A DNA stretch of 64,000 nucleotides, from contig CAVQON010000011.1 of the NCBI GenBank assembly GCA_963714455.1, positions 1 to 64,000 on the forward strand, written 5' to 3'. The position numbers were made by a program, and so were the translations under genes. The stretch comes from CAVQGZ01 sp963714455 (GTDB taxonomy: Bacteria; Actinomycetota; Actinomycetes; Jiangellales; Jiangellaceae). Under the pieces are notes generated by a model. That model ran no database searches. It saw nothing but the letters and a program-made list of their open reading frames with translations, and had not been told where the DNA came from. How positions within the stretch are numbered: position 1 is the first letter of the stretch; every line of letters starts with the position of its first letter. Shown in pieces: positions 16,624 to 25,529 of the stretch.

Positions 16624-18240
16624 ATGACTACACTCGTGTCGGCGACATTGGCCCTGGACTCGGGTTCGTGGCAGCTCGCCCGAACCGAGTTCCAGGCCGT
16701 CGCCGAGCAGAGCGCCGACCCCCTTGCGTACGAGGGTTGGGCCCAGGCAGCCTGGTGGCTCGACGAAGGTGAGACCTGCATCGGGGCCCGCGAGAGCGCG
16801 TATCGGCGTCATCGCGAGAGGGGAGACCCGCTGGGTGCGGCGCGTGCTGCAACCAGCCTGGCGTGGGATTCGCTTCTCTTCGGCCACGGCGAGTCCGTGG
16901 CGCTCGGCTGGTGGGGGCGTGCAGGGTCACTTCTCGCCGGGCTCGAGGAGTCGCCCGAGCATGGGTGGCACGCCGTGCGAGAGGCCGAGCTCGCCCTGGA
17001 AGTAGGTCATGACCCCGATCGGGCCTTGGCGGCCGCCCTACGGGCGTCGGCCGTAGCGCGGCGGCTCGGGCTGGACGACCTTGAGGTCGTGGGCCTGGCC
17101 TTGCAGGGTCTGGCGATAGCGAGTCGAGGTGACGTCGAGGCGGGGATGGCGCGTCTGAACGCGTCAGTGGCCGGTGCGACCTCGGGTGACGTTCCCGACC
17201 CGATGTGGATGGGGAAGGTCTGCTGCTGGCTCATCGCGGCCTGCGCCCAGAACCGGGACGTGACGAGGGCGGCGGACTGGTGTCGCCGTGTCGAGGCCAT
17301 CTGCGTCGAACGTGACCTTGCCCCGCTCTTCAACGTGTGTCGTATCCAGTACGCGTCGGTCCAGGTGGCGCAGGGGTCGTGGCGCGAGGCGGAGCAGACG
17401 CTGACGGCCGTCGTTGATCGGCTCGCATCGTCGCACCGCACGTCTCGTCTTGCGGCGGTGGTGCAGCTCGCAGAGCTGCGACGCCGCCAGGGTCGCTGGG
17501 AGGAGGCGGAGGCACTGTTCGCGCAGGCTGAGTTCCACCCCACCGCGATCGCGGGACGCGCACGGATACGCCTGTCCGCCGGGGACTCCGCGGCCGCGTG
17601 GACAACGATCCGGGACCTGCTGGAGTCCCTGCCGCAGGACAGCCGCCTCATTCGCGCAGACCTGCTCCACCTTGCCGTTCTCGCCGCGCACGCCGCGGGC
17701 GAGGACACCGCCGCCCACCAGCTCGCGGTCGAGCTGCGCCACACCGCACAGATGACGGGCACAGCCGCGCTGATGGCCACGTCCTGCGCCGCTGACGCGG
17801 CGCTGGGGCCACCCCGGACCGCCGTCGGCTTGCTCACCGAGGCGGTGCGCGGGTTCAGTGCCGCGGGGTTGCGCTTCGACGAGGCCCACACGCGCCTCGC
17901 CCTGGCGGAGGCGCTCCTTGCGACGGGCGAGAAGCCCGCGGCCCGCGACCATCTCAAGATCGCGACAGCTGTGTTGACCGAACTGTCCGCCGGTGAGGAT
18001 CTGGCGCGGGCACGCCACCTCGCCGACGCTGTCGGCGTGCCGACCGCCGGTCCGCTGACGACACGAGAGCGCGACGTGCTGCAGTTGGTGTCACAGGGCA
18101 TGAGCAACCATGAGATCGCCGCGACGCTCGTCCTCAGCGAGCACACCGTGCACCGCCACGTCGCCAACATCCTCACGAAACTCGGCCAAACATCACGCAC
18201 CGGCGCCGCCTCATACGCCATCCACACCGGCCTGCTCTGA
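16624..18240 (+). CDS. LuxR-family transcriptional regulator with TPR-like region
   Basis: This 538-residue protein has a long N-terminal part made of alpha-helical, TPR-like repeats and a C-terminal LuxR helix-turn-helix (LTTRERDVLQLVSQGMSNHE, then LSEHTVHRHVANILTKLG). No ATP-binding P-loop is visible, so it is not a full LAL/MalT-type regulator. It lies 77 nt after the tautomerase gene on the same strand. The target genes are not evident; neighbouring island genes are the simplest guess. Confidence 0.82.
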   Translation: MTTLVSATLALDSGSWQLARTEFQAVAEQSADPLAYEGWAQAAWWLDEGETCIGARESAYRRHRERGDPLGAARAATSLAWDSLLFGHGESVALGWWGRAGSLLAGLEESPEHGWHAVREAELALEVGHDPDRALAAALRASAVARRLGLDDLEVVGLALQGLAIASRGDVEAGMARLNASVAGATSGDVPDPMWMGKVCCWLIAACAQNRDVTRAADWCRRVEAICVERDLAPLFNVCRIQYASVQVAQGSWREAEQTLTAVVDRLASSHRTSRLAAVVQLAELRRRQGRWEEAEALFAQAEFHPTAIAGRARIRLSAGDSAAAWTTIRDLLESLPQDSRLIRADLLHLAVLAAHAAGEDTAAHQLAVELRHTAQMTGTAALMATSCAADAALGPPRTAVGLLTEAVRGFSAAGLRFDEAHTRLALAEALLATGEKPAARDHLKIATAVLTELSAGEDLARARHLADAVGVPTAGPLTTRERDVLQLVSQGMSNHEIAATLVLSEHTVHRHVANILTKLGQTSRTGAASYAIHTGLL

Positions 18241-18331
18241 CCCCGGCCCCCTCACCATGTCCACAGCGAACCCCCGTCTCGACAACGCCGGGAACCTGCC
18301 CCACTTCGCCACGTAGCGTGCGCCCGCGGCT

Positions 18332-18371
18332 GTGTCCTTCCGCCGCGAGTCGCGCTACTCGTGGCGCGACC
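18332..18371. repeat. Dispersed island repeat, copy C
   Basis: This 40-bp stretch lies between two convergent genes. It matches the repeat at 25421-25460 at 32 of 40 positions without gaps, including CCGCCG, GCTACTCG and GGCGCGACC. It is non-coding. Confidence 0.5.
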
Positions 18372-18415
18372 GTGTGGTCAGGGGGCTTGGGGGTGAGGAC
18401 GACCCCGGTGTTGGG

Positions 18416-20701
18416 TTACGTGGTGACGGTTAGCGTCACTCGGTAGGTGCCGCCTTCGCCTCTGCCGGTGTAGGTCTCGTGGAGGCCGGTGTCGGTGAGG
18501 CCGCTGGTGGTGGTGACGTCTCCGGCGGGTGCTGGTCGGGGGGACAGGTAGAGGACACGGTGGAAGCGCACCGGGGACGCGCGGCTGGCCAGCTCGATCC
18601 CGGAGAACGACGGGCCCGCTGACATCACTCGGGCGCTGAACGGGATGGCGGCCATCGCGGCATCGATCCCGACCAGGCCTGCTGTCAGGACGGTGCCGAA
18701 CAGTGCGGTCGCGACCGTGCCGACGATGGCCACGATCGGGGTGGCCAGCCCCACGGTGATCACTTCAGCGACGACTAGGGCGATGACGACGGCGACAGCT
18801 GCGACCACGACCAGGATGAGCACGACCACCAGGACCGCGATGAGCAGCCCCCGCAGGATCTGTCGGTCCATCTCGCCCTCGACCTCGTCCACCGACAGCA
18901 CCACGGCCACGAGGTCCTCGAGGGCCAGCTGGTGGCCGCCGGCTCCGGACTCCGGCAGCAGGGTGAACAGCTGTGTCGGGGTGAGCCAGTCCTCCCCGTC
19001 CCCGGCGAAGAAGTGTCGGTCGTCGACGGTGCGGCTGAGCAGCGTCTCCAACGTCGTGGCATCAGGGTCGTCGGCGTCGAGATGCCATCGCAGCAGCGAG
19101 CACTGTGCGGTGAACAGGATGTCGTCGAAGAACGGCCACGGCTCGGGGTTGGTCTCGTCCACGCAGCGGACCTGGGGTGCCGCGACTGTGACGACGGGAT
19201 CGTCCAAGGCCGGGAGGACGGCCACGAGCAGGCTTGCGGTGGTGTTGTTCGACTCCAGTGTGATCTGGCAGGTGGTGGGGTCCTCGGTCCAGCCGGTGAT
19301 GTGTCCTTCGGTGTTGTCGAACTCCAGCATCACCTCGTACAGGCCGGGCTCGGTGGCCTCGGCGGGCCAGGGGAACAGCACGACGTCGTCGACGAACTCC
19401 TCGGGGTCGACCGGCGGGGCGGGCTGGCCGGAGCCGTGCACCGGCAGGGTGTCCTCGGCAAGCGACACGCTGAAAGCCGGCGGCAGCGGCACGAGACGCC
19501 CATCGTCGACGTCCGGCGCCCAACGGCGGTGGCGCAGGCGCACGCGCGCAGTCTCCCCGATGAAGCCGGACCCGTACAGCACCACCGTCTGGCCGGGACC
19601 GACATCGACAAGCATCGCCTGCCGGGCAGGCTCGTCCTGGTCCGGCTCGAGGACCAGACACTCCTCAGAGTCGACCGGCACGTCCATGTCCAGGGTGTCG
19701 GTGAGCCAGAGCGCCTCCGGGTCGAGCTGGCTGACCGTCAGCTGCTTGTTGACGAAGTCCGCGTCACGAACGTAGCGGCCGTAGGAGTCGGCGTAGACCC
19801 GGACGAAGTTGACCGAGGGGTCGGAAAGGATCGGGATCGGATCGTCCACGAGGTCCTGCAGCCGTTGCGTGGTCTGGTCGTCCAGCTGCCCCTGGTTGAG
19901 TCGTTCCTGGCAGTCCTTACCCAGTTCCACCGCGCCCTCGAAGAACGGTGTGCCCTTCTGCGCCGGTCCGACAGTCTCCGACGGCGGCGCGGCACGGTCC
20001 TTGAGCGCGGCCACCACGTCCCCACCGCTGCCGCTGGACATTGCCAGCCTGGTGAGGTCATCCACCGAGATGTCCGCACCGCAGCCCCGCTCGGCAAGCC
20101 TGGACCTGTCGATGACGTCGCGCCCCTGGGCGGCGAGCTTCGCGGCCCCGGTCAGGGTCCGCGCGTCCAGCCGCCCATCGAGCAGCTCGGCCGCCTGCCG
20201 GCCCAGGCGCGTGCTGGGTTGCGGCACGTCGGCGACGACATCCAAGACCAGACGGGACAGGCACAACCTGGTCCCGATCGGGTCGTCGGGATCCTTCTCC
20301 ACCCGGTCCCGCCACTCCGAGATCAGTTCGGCGGACTTCTCCCGCGGGTCGCGGCGAGGCTTGCGTGCGATCAGCCCGACCTGCACCGCTGTCGCGAAAG
20401 CCACGGGAAGGTCAGCAGACAGGCCGCCCCTGGTCTGCCGCAGCAGCGACGAGACCAGCACCTTGCCGTCCACCTCCGCGACCGCACGCAACTCTTGGAC
20501 ATCGACGCCTCCACGCACCCATGGGCGGCTCGGCGCCGGCACGTCGACCACCATGGACGCGATGCCGTCCCTGCCCGACGTCGCCCGCCCCAGAACGACA
20601 GGCCTACGGGTCCCAGACAGGAATCGCACCTGCACCCCAGGAAGGGGATCGGAACGTCCCGACACACGCACATGGGCGGACACTCGAACGCGCACCGGCA
20701 T
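18416..20701 (-). CDS. Large orphan protein with beta-rich modules and a membrane domain
   Basis: I do not recognise a family for this protein of about 761 residues. The N-terminal part (VRVRVSAHVRVSG, PGVQVRFLSG, GIASMVVDVP) looks like a beta-sandwich of the transthyretin or carboxypeptidase-regulatory kind. A helical part follows, then segments such as GPGQTVVLYGSGFIGETARV that resemble an IPT/TIG module. Near the C terminus is a long hydrophobic stretch of two or three helices (for example GLLIAVLVVVLILVVVAAVA), and then a beta-rich tail containing YTGRGEGGTYRVTLTV. No signal peptide is clear. The start is uncertain: ATG 20701 abuts AGGGGAG, GTG 20695 has better spacing, and the frame stays open to 20890 without convincing sequence. 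It stands alone between convergent and divergent neighbours. Confidence 0.6.
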   Translation of the reverse strand: MPVRVRVSAHVRVSGRSDPLPGVQVRFLSGTRRPVVLGRATSGRDGIASMVVDVPAPSRPWVRGGVDVQELRAVAEVDGKVLVSSLLRQTRGGLSADLPVAFATAVQVGLIARKPRRDPREKSAELISEWRDRVEKDPDDPIGTRLCLSRLVLDVVADVPQPSTRLGRQAAELLDGRLDARTLTGAAKLAAQGRDVIDRSRLAERGCGADISVDDLTRLAMSSGSGGDVVAALKDRAAPPSETVGPAQKGTPFFEGAVELGKDCQERLNQGQLDDQTTQRLQDLVDDPIPILSDPSVNFVRVYADSYGRYVRDADFVNKQLTVSQLDPEALWLTDTLDMDVPVDSEECLVLEPDQDEPARQAMLVDVGPGQTVVLYGSGFIGETARVRLRHRRWAPDVDDGRLVPLPPAFSVSLAEDTLPVHGSGQPAPPVDPEEFVDDVVLFPWPAEATEPGLYEVMLEFDNTEGHITGWTEDPTTCQITLESNNTTASLLVAVLPALDDPVVTVAAPQVRCVDETNPEPWPFFDDILFTAQCSLLRWHLDADDPDATTLETLLSRTVDDRHFFAGDGEDWLTPTQLFTLLPESGAGGHQLALEDLVAVVLSVDEVEGEMDRQILRGLLIAVLVVVLILVVVAAVAVVIALVVAEVITVGLATPIVAIVGTVATALFGTVLTAGLVGIDAAMAAIPFSARVMSAGPSFSGIELASRASPVRFHRVLYLSPRPAPAGDVTTTSGLTDTGLHETYTGRGEGGTYRVTLTVTT

Positions 20702-21135
20702 CTCCCCTGGGCAGTGGGCCACGACACCCCATCGACAGTTGCGGTTCGCATCGTCGCACCGACGGGACCGGGAAACGTCGCACTTCACCAGTTCGAAAGG
20801 CGCCGTTGCCGGTGCGCCACGCTGGTCACCCCCATCCCAGCCGCCCTGGCCGAGCCTGATTGCCGCACGGATCACGGCCACGGGCCACACGCCAACTCTG
20901 TCCGCATCCCGTGAACGCAGGTCAACGGGCTCCTGATTGGGTTCAGAGGTCTCGGATGCCGATGCTGAGGTTCAGCAGTTCGGCATGGCCCATCGGTGAG
21001 GATCACTGCGCAGCCAGGCCGGCTCGGAGTACAGCGACGCGTTCGGCGGTGGCGGACCCGAGGAGGTGTGGGTGCGTGCGGGGTTGGAGCAGCTCGGTCT
21101 CCGGTTGCCTGTTGACCGTCGTGGGAGGGCATGTG
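20702..21135. other. Intergenic stretch, nothing recognised
   Basis: This lies between the start of the large orphan gene and the stop of the Nudix gene, both on the minus strand. Short open frames are present but none has domain features or a ribosome site. It probably holds the promoter of the large orphan gene. Confidence 0.4.
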
Positions 21136-21624
21136 TCATGGGTGTTGCTGCCCTTCCCCGTGTCCTGCGTGTGGCTCGACGTGCAGATGGGACGACCACC
21201 GCTCAGTCAGTAGTTCTAGCGCGGGCCGCCGGACGAACCAGGTCCGTTGACGAAGCTGCGAGATCGACATCCAGGCTGTCCGGATGAACTCCGCGTCGCG
21301 AGGTCCCGGGGTATCGAGCCCGGAGTAGCGCAGGAGGAACCAGGTGTGTGCCTGGCCCCGCCCAACTTTGGCGTTGCGGTCCCCGGGCGGGAGCTCGTAG
21401 ACGAGCCATTCCGGGTGAACGGCGACCACGGTGAGCCGGTCCCAGCTGATGTCCAGTTCCTCGGTGAGCTCTCGACGCACGGCGTCCCCCGGCTCTTCGC
21501 GATCGCCCAGACCGCCCTGAGGTACCTGCCAGGCCCCGGGGATGTCGGCTCGCTCGGCACCGAGCACGAGTCCCTCATGGTTGACGATCAGCGCCGCTAC
21601 GCCTGCCCTGAAGAAGCCGTCCAC
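21136..21624 (-). CDS. Nudix hydrolase
   Basis: This protein of about 162 residues has a complete Nudix box (GGLGDREEPGDAVRRELTEE, with the glutamates that bind the metal), preceded by RAGVAALIV and PGAWQVPQGGL. That arrangement resembles RppH and diadenosine-polyphosphate hydrolases. The substrate is not known. The start is uncertain: GTG 21624 gives a usual family length; GTG 21654 and ATG 21717 are in frame but add sequence unlike the family, and the ATG would overlap the divergent gene. A palindrome lies just upstream of 21624. Confidence 0.75.
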   Translation of the reverse strand: MDGFFRAGVAALIVNHEGLVLGAERADIPGAWQVPQGGLGDREEPGDAVRRELTEELDISWDRLTVVAVHPEWLVYELPPGDRNAKVGRGQAHTWFLLRYSGLDTPGPRDAEFIRTAWMSISQLRQRTWFVRRPALELLTERWSSHLHVEPHAGHGEGQQHP

Positions 21625-21629
21625 AACCG

Positions 21630-21649
21630 GACTGTAGGGCTCTACAGTC
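21630..21649. promoter_or_regulatory. Palindrome, candidate operator between divergent genes
   Basis: GACTGTAG and CTACAGTC form an 8-bp perfect inverted repeat with a 4-nt spacer. It lies immediately upstream of the preferred Nudix start and about 70 bp before the divergent membrane-protein gene. The size and symmetry suit a dimeric regulator; no regulator can be named. Confidence 0.4.
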
Positions 21650-21715
21650 GCCACGACCCACGAGTCAGGTCCGCGCCCCACCTCACGGGGAGGCCACAGA
21701 CCAAGGCGAGGCCCC

Positions 21716-22630
21716 ATGGTGAGCATCATGACCAGAGCACCGCGGCTGCTGGGACGCGCCAAATGGGACCGGCTCCGGACAGGATTAGCGCTCAGCGCCG
21801 ACGAGGCCACAGCCAGGCTGCGCCACGGGCAGGCAGGCGACATCGAGAGCACGGTCGAGTGGTACCAGCGTCACAGCGCGCTGCGGGCCACGGCAGTGGC
21901 TCGCGCCGAGGACCACGACCTCAACGGTGCGTGGACCGCCCTGAAGGCGGCCAGCCGGGAACTGCTCTGGGCCTATGACGACGCCGAGCTGGCGCAAGAG
22001 GCGGCACGTGTGCGGGCCGAAGCCAGCGACAAGCTGCGCGGCTGGCGGCGGACCTGCATCATCGAGGCCATCGACGACGCCGCACCGCAGCCTTCGCTGC
22101 GAACAGTGCTGGAATGCAGGCGAGTGCTCGACGACGGCCTGGACAACAGCTACCTCAAGTCCGCGATGCTCAGAGAACGGCTCGCGGTCTCCAGCGTCAG
22201 CCTGTTCGTGGGCCTCGTGCTGGTCTTCGCCTTCGCCGGAGCAGTGGGAGACCCTGAGCCGAACCTGCTGGCCAACGTGCCCTCCGCGCTGCTCGTAGGC
22301 TCGCTGGGGGCCGTGGGAGCAACACTGAGCGCCCTCTTCTCTCTGCGCGACCAAGAACTCGTGGCGCGCATCCCTGACCTTCAGCAGTCCTGGCTGCTCA
22401 TCCCGTTGCGACCACTCATCGGGGCGGCATCTGCGCTGGTGATGGTGCTGATCCTTCAGTCCGGGGTAGCCGGCCTGCAGCTGGACTCACGCGCCGCCCT
22501 CGCTGCTGCTGTCGGCGCCGGATTCAGCGAACGCTGGGCGACCCGAGCCGTCACGACCGCGTCCGAAGCGATGCTGCCCAGCAGCACACCACCACAGGCA
22601 CCACCATCGGGGTCAGCCCCAAACCGATGA
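21716..22630 (+). CDS. Membrane protein of unknown function
   Basis: This 304-residue protein has a cytosolic helical N-terminal half (about 145 residues, rich in Ala, Arg and Glu) followed by three hydrophobic helices: VSSVSLFVGLVLVFAFAGAV, SALLVGSLGAVGATLSALF and LIGAASALVMVLILQSGVAG. The short tail contains AAAVGAGFSERWATRAV, a motif shape seen in other bacterial membrane proteins of unknown role. GGCGAGG precedes the ATG at 21716; ATG 21728 is an alternative. It is divergent from the Nudix gene. I cannot assign a family. Confidence 0.6.
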   Translation: MVSIMTRAPRLLGRAKWDRLRTGLALSADEATARLRHGQAGDIESTVEWYQRHSALRATAVARAEDHDLNGAWTALKAASRELLWAYDDAELAQEAARVRAEASDKLRGWRRTCIIEAIDDAAPQPSLRTVLECRRVLDDGLDNSYLKSAMLRERLAVSSVSLFVGLVLVFAFAGAVGDPEPNLLANVPSALLVGSLGAVGATLSALFSLRDQELVARIPDLQQSWLLIPLRPLIGAASALVMVLILQSGVAGLQLDSRAALAAAVGAGFSERWATRAVTTASEAMLPSSTPPQAPPSGSAPNR

Positions 22631-22706
22631 TCTCCCGCCTCGGCCACCACAGGTCCGCCACGCCGGTCACCGGCTCGCAAGTCTGGCTGGCTCAGCGGCG
22701 TCCTCG

Positions 22707-22841
22707 GTGGCGCGGATCGTCCACCTGCTGGTCGTCCCCGGCACCACCATCCGGTTTCTGCTGCTGGGGACCACGCTGATCCGACACCGCCGCCCGAGGA
22801 CAGTGCCCCCGGCTCCCGACCCGGACCCGACACCGGCCTGA
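22707..22841 (+). CDS. Possible small hydrophobic protein
   Basis: A GTG-started 44-codon frame reads VARIVHLLVVPGTTIRFLLL and then a basic, proline-rich tail. It has a possible membrane helix, and nearly all third codon positions are G or C, as expected for a coding frame here. It is 76 nt downstream of the membrane-protein gene on the same strand. There is no clear ribosome site and no known family, so it remains tentative. Confidence 0.28.
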   Translation: MARIVHLLVVPGTTIRFLLLGTTLIRHRRPRTVPPAPDPDPTPA

Positions 22842-22866
22842 CAGCGACAGAATCGCCGGTTCGGGT

Positions 22867-22906
22867 GCGTCACTTCGCCGCCTGTTGGGCTACTCGCGGC
22901 ACGACC
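22867..22906. repeat. Dispersed island repeat, copy D
   Basis: This 40-bp unit differs from 25421-25460 at only 2 positions. CGCCGC and GCGGC near its ends can pair, so the unit may form a hairpin. It is non-coding and lies between convergent genes. Confidence 0.65.
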
Positions 22907-22950
22907 AGAAACGCACTAGTCGCGGCATATCAAGCAGATGTGAGCGCTGG

Positions 22951-23568
22951 TCAGAGGTACTGGGAGAGGTAGGCGAAGGCGGAACGGGTGTAGGCGATGC
23001 CGCAGCCAGAGTCGCGGATGCGGTCGGCGTTGGCCGTCTCGGGTCGTCTCGGGACCAGGTACTCCTGCAGTCGGTCGGTGGTCAGCCGGTAGTGGGCATC
23101 CCGGTGATGCGCGACAGCGATCAGGTGCAGCGTCGGGTCGAGGGCGGCCAGGCTCGCGTCGCCGTGGCTGCTGTTGGTCAGCAGCCACCCACCCGGGCGA
23201 AGGTAGCGGCGAGTGTGGTCGGACACCGGTCCGGCGAACAGCGAGATGAGCAGGTCCACGCCGCCGTCGGCCACGTCGAGCGGCTGGGTATAGTCCGCGG
23301 CCACGAAGCGCACGTCCTGCCCGGCGCCGGGACGGGTCCGGCCGGCCAGCTCGTCCTGAACCAGGTCGGGGTCGGCGAAGAACCTCGCGGCCCGGGCATC
23401 GGTGTCGACGTAGGTCACCGACCGGAGAGCGGTCGACGGGGACAGGTCCACGTAGCTGCCCGGGTACCGCGCACGCTCGACCGGCACATGGTCGGCCACC
23501 GCAGCGAACAGGCCCGAGCGGTCCCCGATCGACTCTCGGTACTGCGACCACGTCACCAGCCTCGCCAC
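22951..23568 (-). CDS. Class I SAM-dependent methyltransferase-like protein
   Basis: This protein of about 205 residues resembles class I methyltransferases: SYVDLSPSTALRSVTYVDTD covers the first strand and acidic loop, VRFVAADYTQPL the adenine-binding region, and VDLLISLFAGPVS with TRRYLRPGGWLLTNSSHG the fourth and fifth strands. The classical glycine-rich loop is not clear, so activity is not certain. The GTG at 23568 is preferred; the frame is open to an ATG at 23625. It is the last gene of a minus-strand group with SRPBCC, hydrolase and aldehyde dehydrogenase genes. Confidence 0.62.
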   Translation of the reverse strand: MARLVTWSQYRESIGDRSGLFAAVADHVPVERARYPGSYVDLSPSTALRSVTYVDTDARAARFFADPDLVQDELAGRTRPGAGQDVRFVAADYTQPLDVADGGVDLLISLFAGPVSDHTRRYLRPGGWLLTNSSHGDASLAALDPTLHLIAVAHHRDAHYRLTTDRLQEYLVPRRPETANADRIRDSGCGIAYTRSAFAYLSQYL

Positions 23569-23745
23569 GAGCCCATCCCAGCACCCCTCCCGTGACCCGA
23601 CGGTTGAACGCGCACCTCGCGGCACGTTGGGATGTCAGCCTTCAGTAGCTACGACCGCAGGGTGCAGGCGAACTCGCACGCCCGAGCGGGTCTGGAGGTG
23701 GGTCCATGCTGGCCCACGACGGCCGGCGCTGAGCCACGAGCGCTG

Positions 23746-24186
23746 CTAGACCTCAATCGCTGCCTTGAGGTTGCTGAGCCAGATGCCGAGGTCGCGGTCG
23801 GGGTTCCAGACGACAGCGTCGGTCAGCTTGTCCAGGAAGGGCACCTTCGTGTCGAACTCGTACACGAGGGTCAGGGTGGTGCCGGTCCCGTCGGGTTCGA
23901 AGGTGAAGGTGATCCTCGGCCCGGTGGAGGAGTGGTCGACGAAACGCTTGTTGGGAACGTACTCCTCCCTGGTGTTTGTGCCGTGAATGGGCAGGAACAG
24001 CATGTGACCCTGCCACCTCCAGGTGGACCCTGCGCCGGCGTCTGGTGCCATCTCCATCGCCGGAATGATCGGCTTCTCCTTCTGGTAGTAGGCGTCGAAC
24101 TGCTTCTGCGGGTCCTTGACGTGTGCGAAGACCTTCTCGACCGGGGCGTCGATATGGATGCTGCTGGTGTGGGACGTCGTAGTCAT
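23746..24186 (-). CDS. SRPBCC-family protein (START-like lipid or ligand binding)
   Basis: This 146-residue protein has the SRPBCC helix-grip layout: SIHIDAPVEKVFAHVKDP at the start, ITFTFEPDGTGTTLTLVYEF in the middle and a long C-terminal helix (LGIWLSNLKAAIEV). Such proteins bind hydrophobic ligands and include polyketide cyclase-like members. An AAGGGGG run precedes the ATG at 24186; the frame continues upstream without family features. It lies between the hydrolase and methyltransferase genes on the same strand. Confidence 0.75.
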   Translation of the reverse strand: MTTTSHTSSIHIDAPVEKVFAHVKDPQKQFDAYYQKEKPIIPAMEMAPDAGAGSTWRWQGHMLFLPIHGTNTREEYVPNKRFVDHSSTGPRITFTFEPDGTGTTLTLVYEFDTKVPFLDKLTDAVVWNPDRDLGIWLSNLKAAIEV

Positions 24187-24334
24187 CGTGCCGGCCCCCT
24201 TCGTGAGCATCCCACCCGGTCGCGGCTGACGACCTGCTGCTCCCGCGACTGTGTGCCGCAGGCACCCTCTGTCTGACAGTCCTGCTGGTCGTGCTGCGCG
24301 ACGAGTGCCCAAGGTCCCGTCCCGTGTCGACGGC

Positions 24335-25150
24335 CTAGCGAGCGTCCGCGGCCAGGAAGAACCCCAGGGCGAGGTTGGCCGTGGTGGCGGACGTGGCGGT
24401 GCGGCCGTGTCCCCAGTCGGGGTAGATGTGCGCGCGGCCGTCCTTGACCCCGGCGGCGGTCTGCTCGAACAGCGCGCGGGTGTAGAAGACGTCCTTGGCC
24501 CCGCCGATGACCAGGGTCGGTGCGGTGATCCGGTCGAGCCGGTCGCCGACGTCGAACACGTCCTCGGCGTCCAGGGTCACCAGCATGTCGCTGGGATCGG
24601 TCGCGGTCATCGAGCGTGCCATCACTCGCGCTAGCGGTTGCAGCGGGCGTTGCAGCGGTGCCGGCATCATCGCGGTCATCAGCCCGGCGAACCCGCGCGC
24701 GGGATCCCCGGCCCTGGTCAGCCGGGCCAGGTCCTGCTGCACCTGCCGGCCGCGAGGGCCGAGCCGGTAGGCCGAGCACACCACCACCAACGCTCGCACC
24801 AGGTCCGGCCGGTCCACCGCCAGCTGCAGCGCGACAGACCCGCCGGTGCTCGTGCCGGTAAGGAACACCGGCCCACCGAACTCGGCGTCGATAGCCGAGC
24901 ACAGGTGCCCGGCGATGTCCGACATCGACTCACCCGGCGCCAGGCCCTGCTTGCGGTTCACCACATGCACCCGAAAGTGTCCGGTCCACGGCTTCGTCAT
25001 CGACAGCGCCATGCGCCGTTCCATCCCCGTGGGGACCTCGTGGGCCGATGTCAGCCCCTGCACCATCACCAACGGCGGGCCCTCACCCACCGCCAGGTAC
25101 GGGATCCCACCGCTGATCATCCCTGCCGAGACCTCTGCCATGACATTCAC
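24335..25150 (-). CDS. Alpha/beta hydrolase
   Basis: This 271-residue protein has the alpha/beta hydrolase fold with the nucleophile elbow GTSTGG (serine replaced in the centre by Ser-Thr-Gly order typical of G-x-S-x-G), the oxyanion region VMVQGLTSAHE, the acid region APTLVIGGAKDVFY and the histidine in YPDWGHGR. It should hydrolyse an ester, lactone or similar bond. AGGGGAC lies just before the ATG at 25150; a second ATG at 25141 is possible. It is part of the minus-strand group that also encodes an aldehyde dehydrogenase. Confidence 0.78.
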   Translation of the reverse strand: MNVMAEVSAGMISGGIPYLAVGEGPPLVMVQGLTSAHEVPTGMERRMALSMTKPWTGHFRVHVVNRKQGLAPGESMSDIAGHLCSAIDAEFGGPVFLTGTSTGGSVALQLAVDRPDLVRALVVVCSAYRLGPRGRQVQQDLARLTRAGDPARGFAGLMTAMMPAPLQRPLQPLARVMARSMTATDPSDMLVTLDAEDVFDVGDRLDRITAPTLVIGGAKDVFYTRALFEQTAAGVKDGRAHIYPDWGHGRTATSATTANLALGFFLAADAR

Positions 25151-25529
25151 CGTCCCCTCTCTTCTCCACTCACGAGTACTCTCGCCGCGCCATCCCCGAC
25201 AGAGCCCGAAGTCACCGGCACCGGAGCCGGACGGGCTTCGGGTGCGCTGCCCCAGGCGGTGCTCGACCTACGACGCCCAGCGGGTGGAAGGCAGACCAGG
25301 GCCACTGCCTTCCCAGGGGCAGGGGCGCATGCCTGGTGCTCCCTAGCAGTCCGCCGCAATGCCCGACTCTCGGCATGGGCGAGCGTTGCCACGCAACCCG
25401 AACATGCGCTCGGGCAACCCGCGTCACTCCGCCGCCTGTTGGGCTACTCGCGGCGCGACCGCAGACGCCCCGTAGGCGTCAATACGCGGGTGGTGATCGG
25501 TGTCCCGGTCGGTCCCGGACCTACCCCAG
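25151..25529. other. Intergenic stretch with repeat copy and hairpin
   Basis: It separates the end of the aldehyde dehydrogenase gene from the hydrolase start. It contains repeat copy E (25421-25460) and, next to it, a 6-bp hairpin (GACGCC 25464-25469, GGCGTC 25475-25480) that could end the aldehyde dehydrogenase transcript. No gene is seen. Confidence 0.5.
25421..25460. repeat. Dispersed island repeat, copy E
   Basis: The unit begins GCGTCACTCCGCCGCCTG and ends GCGGCGCGACC. It matches copy D at 38 of 40 positions. CGCCGC pairs with GCGGCG and the outer GTC with GAC, giving a hairpin with a small internal loop. Confidence 0.65.

Larger units (their letters stand above)
22631..22950. other. 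Intergenic stretch between convergent genes
   Basis: It holds a possible short gene (22707-22841) and the dispersed repeat copy at 22867-22906. Nothing else is seen. Confidence 0.45.

Noticed and set aside
21868..21895. A further copy of the dispersed repeat (GCGTCACAGCGCGCTGCGGG)
   Set aside because: It lies inside the coding region of the membrane protein and matches only the first half, so chance is likely.
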